Source: Thalassobellus citreus
Lineage (GTDB): Bacteria; Bacteroidota; Bacteroidia; Flavobacteriales; Flavobacteriaceae
Direction: 5' to 3'
Assembly: GCF_044385915.1 (NCBI RefSeq)
Contig: NZ_JBISCC010000112.1
Coordinates: forward strand, 1-64,000
Length of the DNA stretch: 64,000 nucleotides
The notes below the pieces were generated by a model that did not search any database, was not told the origin of the DNA, and worked only from the letters and a program-made list of their open reading frames with translations. This document shows positions 62,236 through 64,000 of the stretch, one piece after another. The stretch's first letter is position 1. The number at the start of each line of letters is the position of its first letter. Position numbers and translations under genes: made by a program.

Positions 62236-62934
62236 ATGAATACAATCATTTCTAAATTTAAAATTATGAAAACACGAATTACAAAACCATTAAAATTTGC
62301 ATTCTTTGCAATAATTATGCTAGGCTTTAGTGCAGCTAATGCTCAATCAACAAGTGATGTTTCTAAAGAAACAACAGCAATAAAAGTTATTGACAATAAA
62401 GGTACTATTAAGTATTTTCAATCTAATAACGGTATTACACAAATAGTTAATACAACAGCTAACAAAACCACCACCACTTGGCAATTAGGAGGTGCATTAA
62501 CAGATGACACTTATATTGATGCCAATGAAAACGTTTTTGCTTTAGATGGCATTGAATTAATTACTACAGAAACAGCTTCAACTGATGCTAGTACCGAATC
62601 TGACCATGGCACAGGAACAGGTTATACCTTATTAGTACGAGATGAAACTACTGGTGCCGTAAAAAAAATGCTAGCAACAGATTTAGTAAGCGGTATTAGA
62701 ACAGAACATACACAAACTACAGATGCAACAGCAAACGTAGCCATTGCTGTAACAGGGTTACCTGTACTAACAGCAGGCACCACAGCCGCAAAATTATTTG
62801 TCTATAGAAATGGAGTGAAGCTACGATTTGGCACTGACTTTACAACATCAGCAGATTTGGTTACTATAACTTATGACGCTACCGATTTGCCAATGTATAC
62901 CGATGACGTTATTGAGATTCAATATATTAAATAA
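62236..62934 (+). CDS. Modular secreted surface protein, relative of the preceding gene
   Basis: 232 residues from ATG 62236; ATG 62266 would give the tighter signal peptide MKTRITKPLKFAFFAIIMLG ...NAQ, and an upstream ATG at 62182 inside the previous gene is unlikely. Modules: VIDNKGTIKYFQSNNGITQIV (shared with the next gene), LGGALTDDTYIDANENVFALDG (shared with the previous gene), and the C-terminal LFVYRNGVKLRFGTDFTT...DDVIEIQYIK tail. The module sharing suggests that these genes arose by duplication and reshuffling within the cluster. Confidence 0.75.
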   Translation: MNTIISKFKIMKTRITKPLKFAFFAIIMLGFSAANAQSTSDVSKETTAIKVIDNKGTIKYFQSNNGITQIVNTTANKTTTTWQLGGALTDDTYIDANENVFALDGIELITTETASTDASTESDHGTGTGYTLLVRDETTGAVKKMLATDLVSGIRTEHTQTTDATANVAIAVTGLPVLTAGTTAAKLFVYRNGVKLRFGTDFTTSADLVTITYDATDLPMYTDDVIEIQYIK

Positions 62935-62961
62935 CACTTAAAAAAAGTTATTCAAATAGCT

Positions 62962-63522
62962 GTGTACCACTTAAAACCTATATTAATCCTTTTACTTATA
63001 ACGGTTTGTGCTTCTAGTTATGCACAAACCGTTAATTTAATAGACAAAAAAGGTACCATAAAAAATATTAATTTAGATATAGGAAATATTGCTGAAATAT
63101 ATGATGCCACTGGAGGCCAAACCATCAATGAAGGCACTTTTTCTGATATTGAGTTTGGTACAACTGGTATTATAGATAATTCAGACTTCACTACAACTTC
63201 AAACTCTATTAGTATTCTTAAAGCTGGTCGCTATGAAATAACTTATAGAACTAGTACAGAAACAACTAACAACCAAAGAAATGGGGGGGAATTTTTTTTA
63301 GAAATAAATGGAACAGAAGCCTCTGGAACAAGAGCTTATACCTACAATAGAAATAACTTAGTTGATAAAAACACCGTTACCGTTTGTAAAATTATTCAAA
63401 TAAACACAGAAACTACTATTAAAATAAAAGGACAAGTTTATGCTTCAAACCAGGGAGGTACTAGCTCTTCTTTAAATATGGTTGCAAACGGGTCTTCTTT
63501 AATTGTAAAAAGAATTAAATAA
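62962..63522 (+). CDS. Secreted protein with C1q/BclA-like jelly-roll domain
   Basis: 186 residues from a GTG start: signal peptide YHLKPILILLLITVCASSYAQ, then NLIDKKGTIKNINLDIGNIAEIYDAT (the N-terminal module of the preceding protein) and a jelly-roll domain: TFSDIEFGTTGIIDNSDFTTTSNSISILKAGRYEITYRTSTETT, GEFFLEINGTEASGTRAY, TTIKIKGQVY, SSLNMVANGSSLIVKRI. The fold resembles the C1q/TNF-like trimer heads of spore-coat BclA and phage fibre proteins. It would form a trimeric tip on the surface. Confidence 0.78.
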   Translation: MYHLKPILILLLITVCASSYAQTVNLIDKKGTIKNINLDIGNIAEIYDATGGQTINEGTFSDIEFGTTGIIDNSDFTTTSNSISILKAGRYEITYRTSTETTNNQRNGGEFFLEINGTEASGTRAYTYNRNNLVDKNTVTVCKIIQINTETTIKIKGQVYASNQGGTSSSLNMVANGSSLIVKRIK

Positions 63523-63567
63523 CCTCTAGTAACGAGAATTTAAAACCTTTTTTATTATTAAACAAAA

Positions 63568-64000
63568 ATGAAACTAAATCACAAACTATTACCAATATTA
63601 ATTTTAACACTTCTTTATAACTCTTTTGCTTTTTCTCAAATTCAAATTTTATCTAATAACATTGGAGACATAATCAATGCAGGACAAGGAGATTTATATC
63701 TAACCACAGATACCAATCAACTATATATTGGTTTAAGTGATGGAACTATATCGTTAATAGGAAATGAAAGTTACAATGGATATAGCTGGGATCGAACGGG
63801 TAACTCTAATGCAAGTAATTTAAATTTTTTAGGTACTAGCAATGATATAAAATTTGAAATTAGGTCTAATAATCTTCCTATGCTACAAATTGGAAGAAGA
63901 CAAACCTTAGGATTAACACAAAATTTTACTGATTATAATGACAATAACCAACCTTTAGTAAACCTAAATGGTGATGGAACCACATCTGCTTTACAATTTA
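63568..64000 (+). CDS. Secreted surface protein, 5' part, runs off the right edge
   Basis: ATG 63568 opens MKLNHKLLPILILTLLYNSF ...SQ, a signal peptide, then QIQILSNNIGDIINAGQGDLYLTTDTNQLYIGLSDGTISLIGN and a region like YNGYSWDRTGNSNASNLNFLGTSNDIKFEIRSNN. The last stretch is the kind of stalk sequence that precedes chaperone-cut tail-fibre or T9SS-exported domains. It continues past base 64000, so its C-terminal domain is unknown. It belongs to the same collinear cluster as the four genes upstream. Confidence 0.8.
   Translation, partial: MKLNHKLLPILILTLLYNSFAFSQIQILSNNIGDIINAGQGDLYLTTDTNQLYIGLSDGTISLIGNESYNGYSWDRTGNSNASNLNFLGTSNDIKFEIRSNNLPMLQIGRRQTLGLTQNFTDYNDNNQPLVNLNGDGTTSALQF

Overview
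The window reads as a low-GC chromosome segment from a marine-type member of the Bacteroidota, most likely family Flavobacteriaceae. The evidence is SusC/SusD outer-membrane transport genes, type IX secretion (T9SS) sorting tails of types A and B, an RteC-family regulator, BfmA/DUF5712 mobilization proteins, many DUF families typical of flavobacteria, and genes without clear Shine-Dalgarno sites. I see no rRNA, tRNA or CRISPR array. Much of the segment is accessory DNA: mobile-element debris alternates with cargo operons.

1-5400 (minus strand). The left edge holds what I read as the distal part of a diversity-generating retroelement (DGR). A secreted DUF1566 protein ends in a GC-rich variable-region-like segment (VRPVRAF tail). 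It is followed by a GNRA-loop hairpin and an Avd-like gene with an internal stop; the template repeat and reverse transcriptase would lie left of base 1. Next come an IS982 fragment, an excisionase-like HTH gene and rteC, with a 22-bp perfect palindrome between the last two that resembles the CTnDOT excision control circuit. A fusion of a PLP-dependent alpha-oxoamine synthase with an acyltransferase follows.

5600-15940. Plus-strand genes (STAS-like DUF7793 protein, PAS-AraC regulator, MauE/DoxX-type redox membrane protein, a predicted propeller protein, a small exported four-cysteine DUF6520 peptide) converge on a minus-strand operon (SusC, SusD, zinc metalloprotease). Together they look like a peptide maturation and uptake locus. 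A terminator just upstream of susC, pointing away from it, suggests an antisense RNA.

16400-20600. A structured palindromic element, an XRE repressor with its operator, and a two-gene AAA ATPase/subtilisin-like protease operon that resembles an anti-phage module.

20780-37270. A nitrogen island: urtABCDE urea ABC importer, with an outer-membrane barrel gene between urtA and urtB, and the urease operon ureABCEFGD with a terminal nickel-transporter gene. The urt block sits between two decayed copies of the same IS3-family element. One copy is split by a younger IS407-group insertion with a 4-bp target duplication.

37390-43870. Remains of a mobilizable element: truncated integrase, coupling protein, DUF5712 relaxase, BfmA, a candidate oriT, RadC-like protein and SSB, then a MITE-like hairpin.

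44300-64000. Surface and signalling genes: a 1390-residue T9SS type B adhesin, a DUF6588 protein, a small lipoprotein next to a TPR histidine kinase and response regulator, an IS4-family pseudogene, a SinR/Cas2-like orphan, a CAP-domain lipoprotein, tandem duplicated-HTH regulators, and a run of modular secreted proteins continuing past the right edge.
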